Positions 36,480 to 45,493 are shown, numbered from the stretch's first letter. The stretch is DNA of 64,000 nt from BS150m-G50 sp964501185 [NCBI: uncultured Bacteroidia bacterium] (GCA_964501185.1 CAZCRT010000008.1:22688-86687); one strand, 5' to 3'. Notes: generated by a model from the sequence alone, not told the origin. Numbers and translations are program-made.

Positions 36480-37757
36480 TCAGCTTTCATTTTCCTGAGA
36501 TTCCTCATCCTCTTTTTCAGACGGGGAATTACTTTCCTGATGGCGCATCTGCAGAATCAGTCGAACTTCATCCTGGCTGAGCCCGAGCGTGCCGGCGATT
36601 TCCGCGGTTCCCTTTTTCTTGTCAGCCAGCCGATAGACTTCCTTGTCACGCTCATAGCCCGGCTTGTCTTCCCCCTTTCCGTCAGCTGGCCTGTCCTCGT
36701 CTGCTGCAGGGGATGATGTTTCATCTCCGGCGGATTTCTTCTTTTCATCCTTTTTTTTGCGGGCCTTCCTGCCTTTGGCCTCTTTGTCCGGGGTGGCTTC
36801 ATCTTCTGTATCAGAGTCGGAATCAAAACTGGCGAGGTGCTTTCTTTCGACCATTTTATGGCGTACCAGTAAACCAGCACCAACCAGGATCAGTCCAACC
36901 AGTCCAGCCAGCAACAGTTTCAGACTCAGTTCCGGTATCCCGCCGGCCCCCTCTGGATTGTCCGTATTTGATTCTGATGCTGATTCCTGACTGCTGATGC
37001 TGTTGTCATAGCCAGCCAGCATTCTGGCCACCACTACGCCATAGGTTGGTTTAAGCAGTAATGGATCCAGATGAGCGTATGCTTCCTCAGTGTTTTTACC
37101 GGTCAGATAGATAGATCCAAGCCGGAAGTGGAGTGTGTCTGCGTCAGGCCGGGTAACAAGTTCCTTCTCGAGAATGCGACAGGCCGTTTCCGGGTCTCCT
37201 GCCTGCTCCAGAGTGGCAACAATCTCAAGCAGCTGCAGCAGTTCCTCATGACTGAGATCAGGAGCTTCCTCTGCCCTGTCTGTCTGCTCAGGGGAAGGTG
37301 ATGATGAATCTTTCCTGACTTCTGTTCTGGCAGGTTCCGGTGGAGTGGCTTCTGCTTCCCTGGTTGCGGGGGCACCACTACTACGGTGCAGGCAGTCAAC
37401 TACGAAACGGAATCCGCTTCCACCACCCTGACGAAAAGCGTGAACTTCCAGCACATCGCTGAGGTCCAGGCGGTAGACCAGACGGTCCGGTGCAACATCA
37501 TGAAGGTTTATCTGCAGCAGGTGTGGACTCACTGGTTGCTGCAGGTGCTTTGCCAGAAGCTGGATATTACCATGGAGAATTACATCGATATAACCCTGAT
37601 CCAGGTGGCGTTCAATTTCTACCGGTGTTCTCTCTGTCAGATCAAAAACAATCCGGTAGTAGGTTTCATGTGGTGCATGCCGGATGTCAAGCAGTTGTGG
37701 TACAGCCTGAACGGACTGAACCAGTATCAGCAACCCTATCAATCGTAACAACAGCAT
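36480..37757 (-). CDS. Membrane protein with AMIN-like domain, TPR region and C-terminal HTH
   Basis: A 425-residue single-pass protein. Signal sequence (about 1-18), then an AMIN-like beta domain (YYRIVFDLTERTPVEIE), a charged linker, a TPR-like helical region (about 160-250), a transmembrane helix (about 275-298), and a highly charged Lys/Glu/Asp cytoplasmic stretch. A short helix-turn-helix (VYRLADKKKGTAEIAGTLG) closes it. That last element resembles DUF2802/DUF6115 tails of proteins found beside flagellar genes. It may link the cell wall to the flagellar apparatus; this is inference. Confidence 0.7.
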   Translation of the reverse strand: MLLLRLIGLLILVQSVQAVPQLLDIRHAPHETYYRIVFDLTERTPVEIERHLDQGYIDVILHGNIQLLAKHLQQPVSPHLLQINLHDVAPDRLVYRLDLSDVLEVHAFRQGGGSGFRFVVDCLHRSSGAPATREAEATPPEPARTEVRKDSSSPSPEQTDRAEEAPDLSHEELLQLLEIVATLEQAGDPETACRILEKELVTRPDADTLHFRLGSIYLTGKNTEEAYAHLDPLLLKPTYGVVVARMLAGYDNSISSQESASESNTDNPEGAGGIPELSLKLLLAGLVGLILVGAGLLVRHKMVERKHLASFDSDSDTEDEATPDKEAKGRKARKKKDEKKKSAGDETSSPAADEDRPADGKGEDKPGYERDKEVYRLADKKKGTAEIAGTLGLSQDEVRLILQMRHQESNSPSEKEDEESQENES

Positions 37758-37765
37758 GAATAACC

Positions 37766-39013
37766 TCAGTTCTGATCTTCCGGTGGCTTATCCTGTTCAC
37801 CGGTCTCATTCCTGTCAGGACGCAGGTTGAGCATCTTTAAGTCTCCCAGGTAGTTGACCGATTCCAGTGATTCAAGTTGTTCGAATCTTTGTATCACGTC
37901 AGCTATCCGGTCACTGTTTTCCATCAGGGTCTGCAATCGCTCTCTGTCCTTCTGGCGCATCGGGGAATCTTTATCATTCAGCATGAGATAGAGCTGACTC
38001 TTGATGGTGGTCAGAGGATTATTGATCTCATGACTGACCGCTATGGCAGCTTCACTCAGCAGTTGAAATTTCTCTGCGAAGCGCGCTTTTTCCTGCAACT
38101 GCCGTGTCTCGGTCATATCTCGCACCAGCAGCATTGATCTGTTCTGCATCTCTACCTGCAGCGGAGTGACAGTGATATCAGTTTCCAGCTTCTGTTGCTG
38201 GTCATTAATCAGGGTTGCTTCCAGTCGCCCTGTTTTGCGTGAAGCGAGTAGTTGCTGCAGCTGTTTCTGCTGCTTTCTCTCAATCAGCAGATCGATAAAA
38301 TCGCGATGCAGAAACTTGTCTTTACTCCAACCCATTCTCACGATTGCAGGATTGGCAAATTGAATTGATCCCTCTTCGTCCAGCAGGATTACCGCCTCCT
38401 GAGCTTGAGTGATCAGAGTATCCAGAAAGGCGCTGGTTCGTTCAATTTTCTGGTAGAGCAGGGAATTCTGCAAGGCCACAGCTGCCTGGTTGACCGTGTA
38501 GAAAATTGTATCCAGGCTATGCTGTGTGATTGTATCACGAACAGCAGAAGTCGTGCAGATGAAAAATCCGATCCCCTGACCACCGACAGCCAGTGGTACA
38601 ACCAGGAAAGAAAGCTGTTGACCGGAATCATCGCTCTCTTCCTGTATCACATCAATATCCGGAACCAGTATTGCGCGCTGTTCACCCTGTATCCAATCGA
38701 TGATACCGTCACTGATCATACCGGGAACAGCACTTGTGAGCGCTTTTTCCGGGCTTCCAAAGCAGACCGGCTTATCGCTTTCGGTCATCAGATACACTGC
38801 ACATGAATCAAAATCTACCAGTCGGGCGACAACTCCGAAGAGTGCTTCTACCACATAATCCGGTTCCACGGCGGAGCGTATTGTCTCCGATAGCTGCTGG
38901 ATCTCCTTGAACTCACCCAGTGACTCACGAAGTGCATCCCGGGTATGAGCAGCTGTAATCAGTTCCTGACGCAGCTGTTCAAGATCGGACCTGTCACTCT
39001 TCCGCTTGTCCAT
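37766..39013 (-). CDS. GAF-PAS-HisKA protein lacking an ATPase domain
   Basis: A 415-residue sensor. A coiled N-terminus precedes a GAF domain (about 50-195), a PAS domain (about 205-320, EAVILLDEEGSIQFANPAI) and a HisKA segment with H-box VSHEINNPLTTIKSQ. As in the protein at 35348, the chain stops soon after, ending in a charged tail, with no HATPase domain. The ATG at 39013 lies after the HDOD gene stop; an in-frame start at 39085 would overlap it. Two TGTATCAC sites 112 nt apart (38531, 38643) and one at 37890 fall in this gene. Confidence 0.85.
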   Translation of the reverse strand: MDKRKSDRSDLEQLRQELITAAHTRDALRESLGEFKEIQQLSETIRSAVEPDYVVEALFGVVARLVDFDSCAVYLMTESDKPVCFGSPEKALTSAVPGMISDGIIDWIQGEQRAILVPDIDVIQEESDDSGQQLSFLVVPLAVGGQGIGFFICTTSAVRDTITQHSLDTIFYTVNQAAVALQNSLLYQKIERTSAFLDTLITQAQEAVILLDEEGSIQFANPAIVRMGWSKDKFLHRDFIDLLIERKQQKQLQQLLASRKTGRLEATLINDQQQKLETDITVTPLQVEMQNRSMLLVRDMTETRQLQEKARFAEKFQLLSEAAIAVSHEINNPLTTIKSQLYLMLNDKDSPMRQKDRERLQTLMENSDRIADVIQRFEQLESLESVNYLGDLKMLNLRPDRNETGEQDKPPEDQN

Positions 39014-39026
39014 GGATCTGCCTGTT

Positions 39027-39989
39027 CTAGCTGTTGCCGGTACGGTTCTCGCTGCCCCAGGCGTAATAATCAGACTCCGGGACATCTCTACCCTGAATTA
39101 TACTGCGGAACGCATTAGCACGTTCGAACTCCTCCCTGAAGAGATCAGTATAATGATCAATATCGACTTCACCCTGTGGGGTGCGATGCAGTTGCAGGAG
39201 GTTTGCCACCGGTTCTGCCACTCCCCAGATTTTCCCCTCCTGCGCATAGTGCGGATGCAGGCGCCGTGTAAGAAAATCAGCGAAATAGGTTATTGCAGTA
39301 AGCTGAGACAGTTCCTCTTCCAGCAGTGGCTGATGATGATAACGAATGGCATCGACTATCTGCTCCGGCAGATTCCAGCGCCGGGTCAGCAATCCTCCGA
39401 TTTCTGCGTGGCACAATCCCAGAATTTCCTTCTCCGCTTCCCAGAGCAGGTAGTCCTTCTTCTCCTGTAATCGCTGGATCTCAGTGAACTCCTGTGGCAG
39501 GTAGCGTACAATGACCAGCCGTCCGATATCGTGCAGCAATCCGGTCACAAATGCTTCACCGACTACACGATAGTTACCTTCCCTGCTTATCATCCTGGCG
39601 GCAATTGCAGTACCGATAGAGTGTTCCCAGAATCCGGTCATATCAAATCCGGTGACTTCATGGCTGATATTGAATCGATCCACCAGCGAAGAGCTGACAC
39701 CGAGATCTTTGACCGTGTTGAAGCCGAGTACAACTATTGCCAGGTTGATAGTGCCGATACGGCGTGGAAAGCCATAGAAAGCAGAGTTAGCCAGCTTCAG
39801 CATCCGGGCAGTCAGGCCGGGATCGGTTGCGATCAGACGGGAGAGTGTCGCCGCGTTTGTCTTCGGATTATCCACCAGTTCGACAATTTTGGAGACAACC
39901 ATCGGTAGTGACGGTAGATCGAGAATACCATCGGCAATTGCTCTCACTCTGTCAGCTTTGGTTAACGGGGCAACTTGGGAAGGGGGCAT
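39027..39989 (-). CDS. HDOD domain protein
   Basis: A 320-residue protein. An HDOD domain (about 20-215) has LPSLPMVVSKIVELVDNP, the ML+LANSAFYG helix and LLHDIGRLV. HDOD proteins are HD-superfamily regulators without proven enzymatic activity, often tied to motility, chemotaxis and c-di-GMP signalling. It begins 2 nt after the small coiled protein and precedes the GAF-PAS gene by 13 nt. Confidence 0.88.
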   Translation of the reverse strand: MPPSQVAPLTKADRVRAIADGILDLPSLPMVVSKIVELVDNPKTNAATLSRLIATDPGLTARMLKLANSAFYGFPRRIGTINLAIVVLGFNTVKDLGVSSSLVDRFNISHEVTGFDMTGFWEHSIGTAIAARMISREGNYRVVGEAFVTGLLHDIGRLVIVRYLPQEFTEIQRLQEKKDYLLWEAEKEILGLCHAEIGGLLTRRWNLPEQIVDAIRYHHQPLLEEELSQLTAITYFADFLTRRLHPHYAQEGKIWGVAEPVANLLQLHRTPQGEVDIDHYTDLFREEFERANAFRSIIQGRDVPESDYYAWGSENRTGNS

Positions 39990-39991
39990 AT

Positions 39992-40303
39992 TCAGGCTTT
40001 CACATCAATTTCATGGTCTGGTCCGGGCCGGCTTTTCTCCGGTTCAGTTTCAGTTGTCTCTTCCCGGTCTGACTCTTTTTTATGTTGCTTACGAATGAAC
40101 TTCTTCTGCTTCTCACTGTCGGCTTTGGCCCGGTAGTCTTCTTCCGCTTCCTGGGCTTTTCGCAACCGCGCTTTCGCTTTCTCTTCATCTGCGGCAGCAT
40201 TAGCGACCTGGTGCTGCAGAGCCTGTTGACGCATTGCTTCCTGAAGACGCTCGATCAGTTTTGTCTTGGAGAAGTTATCCTGCAGGTCGATAGAGCGTAT
40301 CAT
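39992..40303 (-). CDS. Small coiled-coil protein downstream of fliA
   Basis: A 103-residue highly charged, probably helical protein. The family-like opening MIRSIDLQDNFSKTKLIERL resembles short proteins placed beside fliA/whiG in several phyla. The middle is an Ala/Glu/Lys coiled coil, and the C-terminus is disordered and acidic. The ATG at 40303 is preferred; a GTG at 40354 is in frame. The function is unknown, though the context suggests flagellar assembly or regulation. Confidence 0.7.
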   Translation of the reverse strand: MIRSIDLQDNFSKTKLIERLQEAMRQQALQHQVANAAADEEKAKARLRKAQEAEEDYRAKADSEKQKKFIRKQHKKESDREETTETEPEKSRPGPDHEIDVKA

Positions 40304-40365
40304 TGATTCACTACTCTTTTCAGCAACGATATCAACAGCTCCCGCTGCTGACACGTCGGTGAATT

Positions 40366-40373
40366 TGTATCAC
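40366..40373 (+). repeat. Copy of the TGTATCAC repeat at the fliA stop
   Basis: Read on the minus strand, GTGATACA includes the TGA stop codon of fliA. It extends into the 66-nt spacer before the next gene. Confidence 0.8.
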
Positions 40374-41131
40374 ACTGAGATCAGGCTGCGAATTTTATTC
40401 TTCAGGTTAATGATAATCTTGGTATGAATCTGCGAAACACGGGATTCACTGATGTCCAGCACCTGGCCGATTTCCTTAAGTGTCAATTCCTCGTAATAGT
40501 AAAGGGCCATTACCAGTTTTTCCTGTTCCGGCAGCGAATTGATGAGCTTGACCATCAGGATCTTGATCTCCTTGCGTTCCATGATATCAAGCGGACTGTC
40601 ATTGTGCTGATTCTCGACAACATCGTAAAGGCTTGTAGTCTGTCCTTCGTCAGAACCCATTGGATGATCGAAGGAGAGCAATGAGGTGGCGGACACCTCG
40701 TCCAGCAATTTATGATAATCAGAAAGAGTGAGTTCCAGCTTGACAGCGAGTTCCTCGTCAGTAGGTACGCGGTTAAGTTCCTCTTCCAGAGCAACCATCG
40801 CCTTACTCACCATTCGTTCCTTGGCTCTGATTGAACGGGGTACCCAGTCATAGTCACGCAGCCCATCAAGAATTGCACCACGAATACGTGGCACAGCGTA
40901 GGTTTCGAACTTGAAGCCGAGGGCAGGGTCAAAGTGATCAACCGAGTTTATCAGACCCATTGTTCCTGCGCCAACCAGATCGTCAAGGACAACAGAGTTG
41001 GGTAATGATACTTTCATGCGGCTGGCTACAATTTTAACCAACGGCAGGTAATTGACCAGCAGCTGCTCCTTGAGTGCCGGATCCCGGTTGGTCTGAAACT
41101 CAGCCCAGACGGTTTTCATATCGTCAGACAT
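40370..41131 (-). CDS. fliA: Flagellar sigma factor (sigma-28, FliA/WhiG type)
   Basis: A 253-residue sigma-70-family factor that directs RNA polymerase to late flagellar genes. Region 2 is clear (NYLPLVKIVASRMKVSLP, DLVGAGTMGLINSVDHFDP, FETYAVPRIRGAILDGLRDYDWVPRS), region 3 is at about 90-140, and region 4 ends with the helix-turn-helix LTLKEIGQVLDISESRVSQ. It follows the flhF/flhG-like genes, a common order. Confidence 0.96.
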   Translation of the reverse strand: MSDDMKTVWAEFQTNRDPALKEQLLVNYLPLVKIVASRMKVSLPNSVVLDDLVGAGTMGLINSVDHFDPALGFKFETYAVPRIRGAILDGLRDYDWVPRSIRAKERMVSKAMVALEEELNRVPTDEELAVKLELTLSDYHKLLDEVSATSLLSFDHPMGSDEGQTTSLYDVVENQHNDSPLDIMERKEIKILMVKLINSLPEQEKLVMALYYYEELTLKEIGQVLDISESRVSQIHTKIIINLKNKIRSLISV

Positions 41132-41134
41132 GAT

Positions 41135-41446
41135 TTATTCCTTTTCTGCTTCAGAGGATTCAGATGATTCACTTGCCGCCTGCGGGCTATGCGCCGCCTG
41201 TGGTGGCATGCCAACAGGTGTTGGTACTTTTCTCCTCTGTTCCAACTGCCAGTAATTATAAGTAACCAGCCCCAGTAAAACCAGAATTGAATAAGTAGCC
41301 CAGACTATCAGGGCACGACTCAGAATGGTCCAGAGGGAGAAATCAAACCAGGCGCCCAGAACTATGGTCACCAGCAGGATTATCTGCCCGAGCTGTTGCC
41401 ATAACTGTTTGTTGTTGTCCTGATCACTCTTGTGTTGAACACTCAT
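41135..41446 (-). CDS. Small two-helix membrane protein between fliA and the FlhG-like gene
   Basis: A 103-residue protein with two hydrophobic helices (about 17-35 and 48-67) and a Pro/Ala/Ser/Glu-rich cytoplasmic tail. Gaps of 7 and 3 nt put it firmly in the flagellar operon. No family is recognised. Confidence 0.65.
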   Translation of the reverse strand: MSVQHKSDQDNNKQLWQQLGQIILLVTIVLGAWFDFSLWTILSRALIVWATYSILVLLGLVTYNYWQLEQRRKVPTPVGMPPQAAHSPQAASESSESSEAEKE

Positions 41447-41453
41447 AGTATTC

Positions 41454-42158
41454 TCAATTATTTATATCCATGATATCAGATTTCCTCTGACTGGAGTAGT
41501 GATATTGCCAGCTTATCAATGGTAGTCTGGAGGACCGCAGGAATACCGCTGCTTCCCTGAGTACTTCGACAAAAGCATCTGCATTCTCTGCCGGGATAGA
41601 TTTCCCCTCAGCATCAGTATGCAGGCCTGACAACATTCCCAGGCAGGGTGGTGATACGCCAAACCACTGTCGAGTCAGATTGGTGAACACGTCCAGTGGT
41701 GTTTCCTTGTTTTCAGGATCAGTTACATCTGCTTCTGTCCGGTTCATTAACAGGTAGAGTGGGCGTTCCAGATAATGATGCAGGTTTCTACTGAAAAAAC
41801 CAAAACTGCGCAGTAATTCTCTACTCTCATCAGGCAACACAAGTATGAAATCGTCTATCAGTGTATCACAACCATCAATAGAATCGAGCAGGATGAAATC
41901 ATATCTCTGTGATAACCTGCGCCATTCCGCTTTTCGTTCCCGGTAAATCCTGTTGAATTCAGCGCTGTTCAACCTGCTGGGTCTGGCTGATGTCATCACA
42001 GCTTCTTCCTGTGGTGAATCGCTGACCAGCAGTACTTTTTCACCAACTATCCTCAATGATACAGCCAGCACCTGAGCAATAAGAGATATCCTGCTGTTAC
42101 TGCTCTCAGCATGCAGAAGGATTACTCTGGGTCCACTGTTTTGAGTACTGTGATACAT
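41454..42158 (-). CDS. FlhG/MinD-like protein without a P-loop
   Basis: A 234-residue protein in the position normally held by flhG, whose ATPase sets flagellar number. The fold pattern is MinD-like: an opening strand VILLHAES, a helix, a VLLVSDSP strand, then YDFILLDSIDG, which corresponds to the Walker B/A' aspartate strand. The deviant Walker A (KGGVGKT) expected after the first strand is absent and reads SSNSRISLIAQVLA, so ATP binding is doubtful. Its start codon shares a base with the flhF stop (TGATG). The first codons (ATG TAT CAC) are part of a TGTATCAC repeat. Confidence 0.65.
   Translation of the reverse strand: MYHSTQNSGPRVILLHAESSNSRISLIAQVLAVSLRIVGEKVLLVSDSPQEEAVMTSARPSRLNSAEFNRIYRERKAEWRRLSQRYDFILLDSIDGCDTLIDDFILVLPDESRELLRSFGFFSRNLHHYLERPLYLLMNRTEADVTDPENKETPLDVFTNLTRQWFGVSPPCLGMLSGLHTDAEGKSIPAENADAFVEVLREAAVFLRSSRLPLISWQYHYSSQRKSDIMDINN
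42150..42157 (-). repeat. Copy of the TGTATCAC repeat at the FlhG-like start codon
   Basis: On the minus strand the repeat covers the TG of the ATG start and codons 2-3 of the FlhG-like gene. Confidence 0.75.
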
Positions 42159-43273
42159 CAGTCGTCCTTTACCGGGAATCCATTTCCATCAAGCAGCCAG
42201 GAAGCTATCAGAGATGGCCGCAAACTCAGCATATCCTCCGGGATTCGCTGGCCATTACCCAGGAAACTGAATACCGGCTTAATATCACAGGCGAGATTCA
42301 GGACATTGCCCAGGGTTCCAGTTTCATCAAGTTTGGTAAGAAGTATTCTATTGAAATTTATCTGACGATATTCTCTTACCATCCGGTTCAGGTCGGAGTA
42401 CTTTGTGTTCAGTGGCAATACCAGATGGGTTTCCGAAGGCGCCGCCAGCTCCAGCATCTTCTCAACATCACGCAGCTGTTTCCCCGCACGCCAGGAAGCC
42501 CCCGGCGTATCTATCAGTATAACCTCACAGTGCTGCAGTTCGCGCAGGGCGGGCTTGATTTCCTTTTCACGATACACCAGCCTGAGATCAGCTTTGACGA
42601 TCTCTGCAAACACCTGCAGTTGTTGCGCAGCTGCCAGTTTCTTTGTGTCAAGACTGAGGATTCCCAGACGACGATTCCCAAAGAAGGACCGATTTGCAGC
42701 CAGCTTTATGAGACTGGCGGTTTTACCTGCCCCGGTCGGGCCGATAAATGCCAGCTTCAGTGCCGTTCCATCAGTGTTGGAAGGTATGCCTGATGCGCGG
42801 AAACGCCGGGCAATCCAACGTGCGGCCCTTTCCTGCATGAGTTTGTGAGAGCGCAGTTCTCTGGGTGTAGCGCTCATCTGCAGGTCCTGCAAAAGCTCCT
42901 GTATCACGTTACTGTTTACTTCCATCCGGTGCAGATGGTTTGCCAGGTTGGAAAGTGTCGGCCAGGGCGATTTACCTTCCGGACGCCCCATCTGTTGTTG
43001 CAGTTCCTGAATAGACCGGGCCAGCTGCTGCATTTCCCCCTGGAGTGCAGCCGGAGGAGCTATTCCGGCAGCCCCTGAAGAACCGGGAGGTGTAGAGGGG
43101 TGGATACTGTCAGCAGATTGTCCGACAACTACTTCATAACTCCAGCCATATTCCGGACCCGCAGGATGGTTGCGCCGGCCTGATTCAACGATAACAACAT
43201 CATCGCCGTTTTCCCGCTTTATCTTGCTCATGATATCACGGTAGTTAGTGCCGGTGTAGGATTTCGTTTCCAT
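42158..43273 (-). CDS. flhF: Flagellar biosynthesis SRP-type GTPase FlhF
   Basis: A 371-residue SRP-family GTPase that sets the site of flagellum assembly. An N-terminal B region (MSKIKRENGDDVVIVES) is followed by a low-complexity linker, a helical N domain, and the G domain: G1 FIGPTGAGKTASLIKLA (about 172-188), G3 VILIDTPGASWRAGKQL (the DTPG form) and G4 LTKLDETGT. It ends in the expected GQRIPEDM segment. It is preceded by an 87-nt spacer, the only real gap in the flhB-fliA run. Confidence 0.94.
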   Translation of the reverse strand: METKSYTGTNYRDIMSKIKRENGDDVVIVESGRRNHPAGPEYGWSYEVVVGQSADSIHPSTPPGSSGAAGIAPPAALQGEMQQLARSIQELQQQMGRPEGKSPWPTLSNLANHLHRMEVNSNVIQELLQDLQMSATPRELRSHKLMQERAARWIARRFRASGIPSNTDGTALKLAFIGPTGAGKTASLIKLAANRSFFGNRRLGILSLDTKKLAAAQQLQVFAEIVKADLRLVYREKEIKPALRELQHCEVILIDTPGASWRAGKQLRDVEKMLELAAPSETHLVLPLNTKYSDLNRMVREYRQINFNRILLTKLDETGTLGNVLNLACDIKPVFSFLGNGQRIPEDMLSLRPSLIASWLLDGNGFPVKDD

Positions 43274-43290
43274 TGTTGATTCCTCTATGC

Positions 43291-43298
43291 TGTATCAC
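43291..43298 (+). repeat. Intergenic copy of the TGTATCAC repeat upstream of flhF
   Basis: TGTATCACA lies in the 87-nt gap between flhA and flhF, 18 nt upstream of the flhF ATG. It abuts an imperfect 14-bp palindrome (CACATGA-TCGTGTG). Confidence 0.8.
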
Positions 43299-43360
43299 AT
43301 GATCGTGTGGCTGTACTTCGGGATTTACGACCTTAAATTCATGTATAGTCTGTTCGACGA

Positions 43361-45493
43361 TCAGGCTTCACTGCCGGCTACGATCGCTTCCTTCTCTCTA
43401 TCTTCCTGCCCTGCTTTCAGATTGCGGTGTGAAATCACTCCACAGGATTCTACTTCCACGCTGGGGATGAGTTCGCTGTACGAAACCAGACTGAGATCAG
43501 GCAGCGAACTCTCGAGCAGTTTACGGAGGTATGGCCTGATGGTCGGTGCTGTCAGAAGCACGCCCCTGCGCCCCTGGGTTGACATCTCTTCAGAGAGATC
43601 CCGGATCTGGCGGATAAGAGCCGCAAAAACTTCCGGCGTAAGGCTCAAAGCGCGTCCCTGGGCAGTCTGCTCAAGTTCCCGGCTGAACATTTCTTCCAGT
43701 TCCGGGTCGAGTGTCATACAGTAGATACGCCCATCTTCATTCTGGTATATCCTGGTGATAGTCTGGTTCAACGAGAAACGGGCATACTCGTTCAGAATCT
43801 CCACATCCTTGGTTGAAGGAGCGTAGTCTGCCAGTGTCTCCAGAATCGTCGTCAGATCCCGGATGGGGATACCCTCCTTCAACAGACGCTGGAGGACCTT
43901 ATGTATCACACCCAGGCTGAGCAGATTGGGATAGAGCTCATCGACCAGTGCCGGGTTATCCTTTTTGATATTTTCAATCAGGTTCATCGCATCCTGGCGG
44001 CCGAGTATACGCCACGAGCTTTTTTGTATCACGTCAACCAGATGTGTCGCCAGTACTGCCGGTGCTTCGATTACGGCATAGCCCAGCAGTTCAGCCCTCT
44101 CCCTGATTTCCTCTCGTATCCAGGTTGCCGGCATGCCAAATGTCGGTTCCGTGGTCTTGAAACCGTCAATCTCCTCGTCAGCTTCCCCGGCGTTCAGCGC
44201 CAGATGATAGCCAACCTTGATTTCACCCTGTGCTACTTCAATACCACGGATTTTGATCGTGTACTCTTCCGGCTTCAGCTGAATATTATCGCGAATGCGT
44301 ATTGGCGGAATAATGATACCGAGATCCAGTGCCTGCTGTTTCCGGATAAGGGTAATACGGTTCAGCAGGTCACCATTCTGTTCCACATCGACCAGCGGAA
44401 TGAGGCCGTAACCGATTTCAATTTCCATGGGATCGACATAGAGGAAGTCCTCGATATTTTCCTCTGCGGGCTCTTCCTGTGCTTCAGCTTCCGGTTCCTG
44501 TTGTTCACTCTTGCGTCCACTGCGCAGGGCCAGGGCGACGCTGCCGATTGCTATGGAAAGGATCATAAACGGAAGCGTGGGCAAACCGGGTACCAGCGCG
44601 AAAAACATGAGTACAAACGCTACAATGATGAGTGGCCGGATACGACTGAAGAGCTGAGCGGTTACATCATGCCCAAAGTTATTGCGGGCACCGGCACGTG
44701 TTACAATTACACCGGCAGCCGTAGAGATGATCAGGGCAGGGATCTGGTTAACGAGACCGTCACCAACTGTAAGCAGAGTGTAGTTGGCAATGGCTTCCGG
44801 GAAAGTCATACCCAGCTGAATCATACCGATAGCGAAACCACCAAGGATATTGATAGCGGTAATAATCAGACTGGCAATGGCATCACCCCGGACAAACTTG
44901 GAGGCACCATCCATTGCCCCATAGAAATCAGCCTCCTTGCTGATTTTCTCACGCCGCTGCCTGGCTTCCTGTTCGTCAATAACACCATTGTTGAGATCGG
45001 CGTCGATCGCCATCTGTTTACCCGGCATAGCGTCGAGTGTAAACCGGGCCGCTACCTCTGCAACACGCCCGGCACCCTTGGTAATGACGATGAAGTTGAT
45101 CAGTACCAGGATCAGGAAGACGATGAAACCGACGATGTAGTTGCCCTTGACCACGAAGCCACCGAAGGCGGAAATCACCTGCCCGGCGTAGCCATCACCC
45201 AGGATCAGCCGGGTAGAGGCGACATTAAGTGCCAATCGGAAAAGCGTGATCAGAAGCAGCAGACCGGGAAAGATGGAGAATTGGAGCGGCTCTGTATTGT
45301 AGATCGCAACCAGCAGGATGGTCAAGCCGATGGCAATATTGAGCGCCAGCAGCACATCCAGAAACGCTGCCGGCAGCGGAATGATCATCATCACCAGGAT
45401 ACCGACAATACCCAGCGCTATCAGCACATCACTGCGTCGTGTCAGTGCCGAAAGGGTGTTATTACGCAGTGTGATACGATCGTCCATACTCAT
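43361..45493 (-). CDS. flhA: Flagellar export apparatus protein FlhA
   Basis: A 710-residue inner-membrane component of the flagellar type III export gate. Eight hydrophobic helices fill the first ~320 residues, with the FHIPEP-type signature region (LLLITLFRLALNVASTRLIL and AMDGASKFVRGDAIASLII). An acidic linker leads to the cytoplasmic chaperone-binding domain (about 360-690). The start overlaps the flhB stop by 4 nt (ATGA). TGTATCAC sites at 43902 and 44025 lie within it. Confidence 0.97.
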   Translation of the reverse strand: MSMDDRITLRNNTLSALTRRSDVLIALGIVGILVMMIIPLPAAFLDVLLALNIAIGLTILLVAIYNTEPLQFSIFPGLLLLITLFRLALNVASTRLILGDGYAGQVISAFGGFVVKGNYIVGFIVFLILVLINFIVITKGAGRVAEVAARFTLDAMPGKQMAIDADLNNGVIDEQEARQRREKISKEADFYGAMDGASKFVRGDAIASLIITAINILGGFAIGMIQLGMTFPEAIANYTLLTVGDGLVNQIPALIISTAAGVIVTRAGARNNFGHDVTAQLFSRIRPLIIVAFVLMFFALVPGLPTLPFMILSIAIGSVALALRSGRKSEQQEPEAEAQEEPAEENIEDFLYVDPMEIEIGYGLIPLVDVEQNGDLLNRITLIRKQQALDLGIIIPPIRIRDNIQLKPEEYTIKIRGIEVAQGEIKVGYHLALNAGEADEEIDGFKTTEPTFGMPATWIREEIRERAELLGYAVIEAPAVLATHLVDVIQKSSWRILGRQDAMNLIENIKKDNPALVDELYPNLLSLGVIHKVLQRLLKEGIPIRDLTTILETLADYAPSTKDVEILNEYARFSLNQTITRIYQNEDGRIYCMTLDPELEEMFSRELEQTAQGRALSLTPEVFAALIRQIRDLSEEMSTQGRRGVLLTAPTIRPYLRKLLESSLPDLSLVSYSELIPSVEVESCGVISHRNLKAGQEDREKEAIVAGSEA

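Noticed and set aside
37890-44032. Codon usage or a shared V-I-Q / R-D-T peptide as the cause of the octamer repeat
   Set aside because: Copies occur in several frames and in spacers, and octamers one base different are far rarer, so coding bias is unlikely to be the full cause, though it may contribute.
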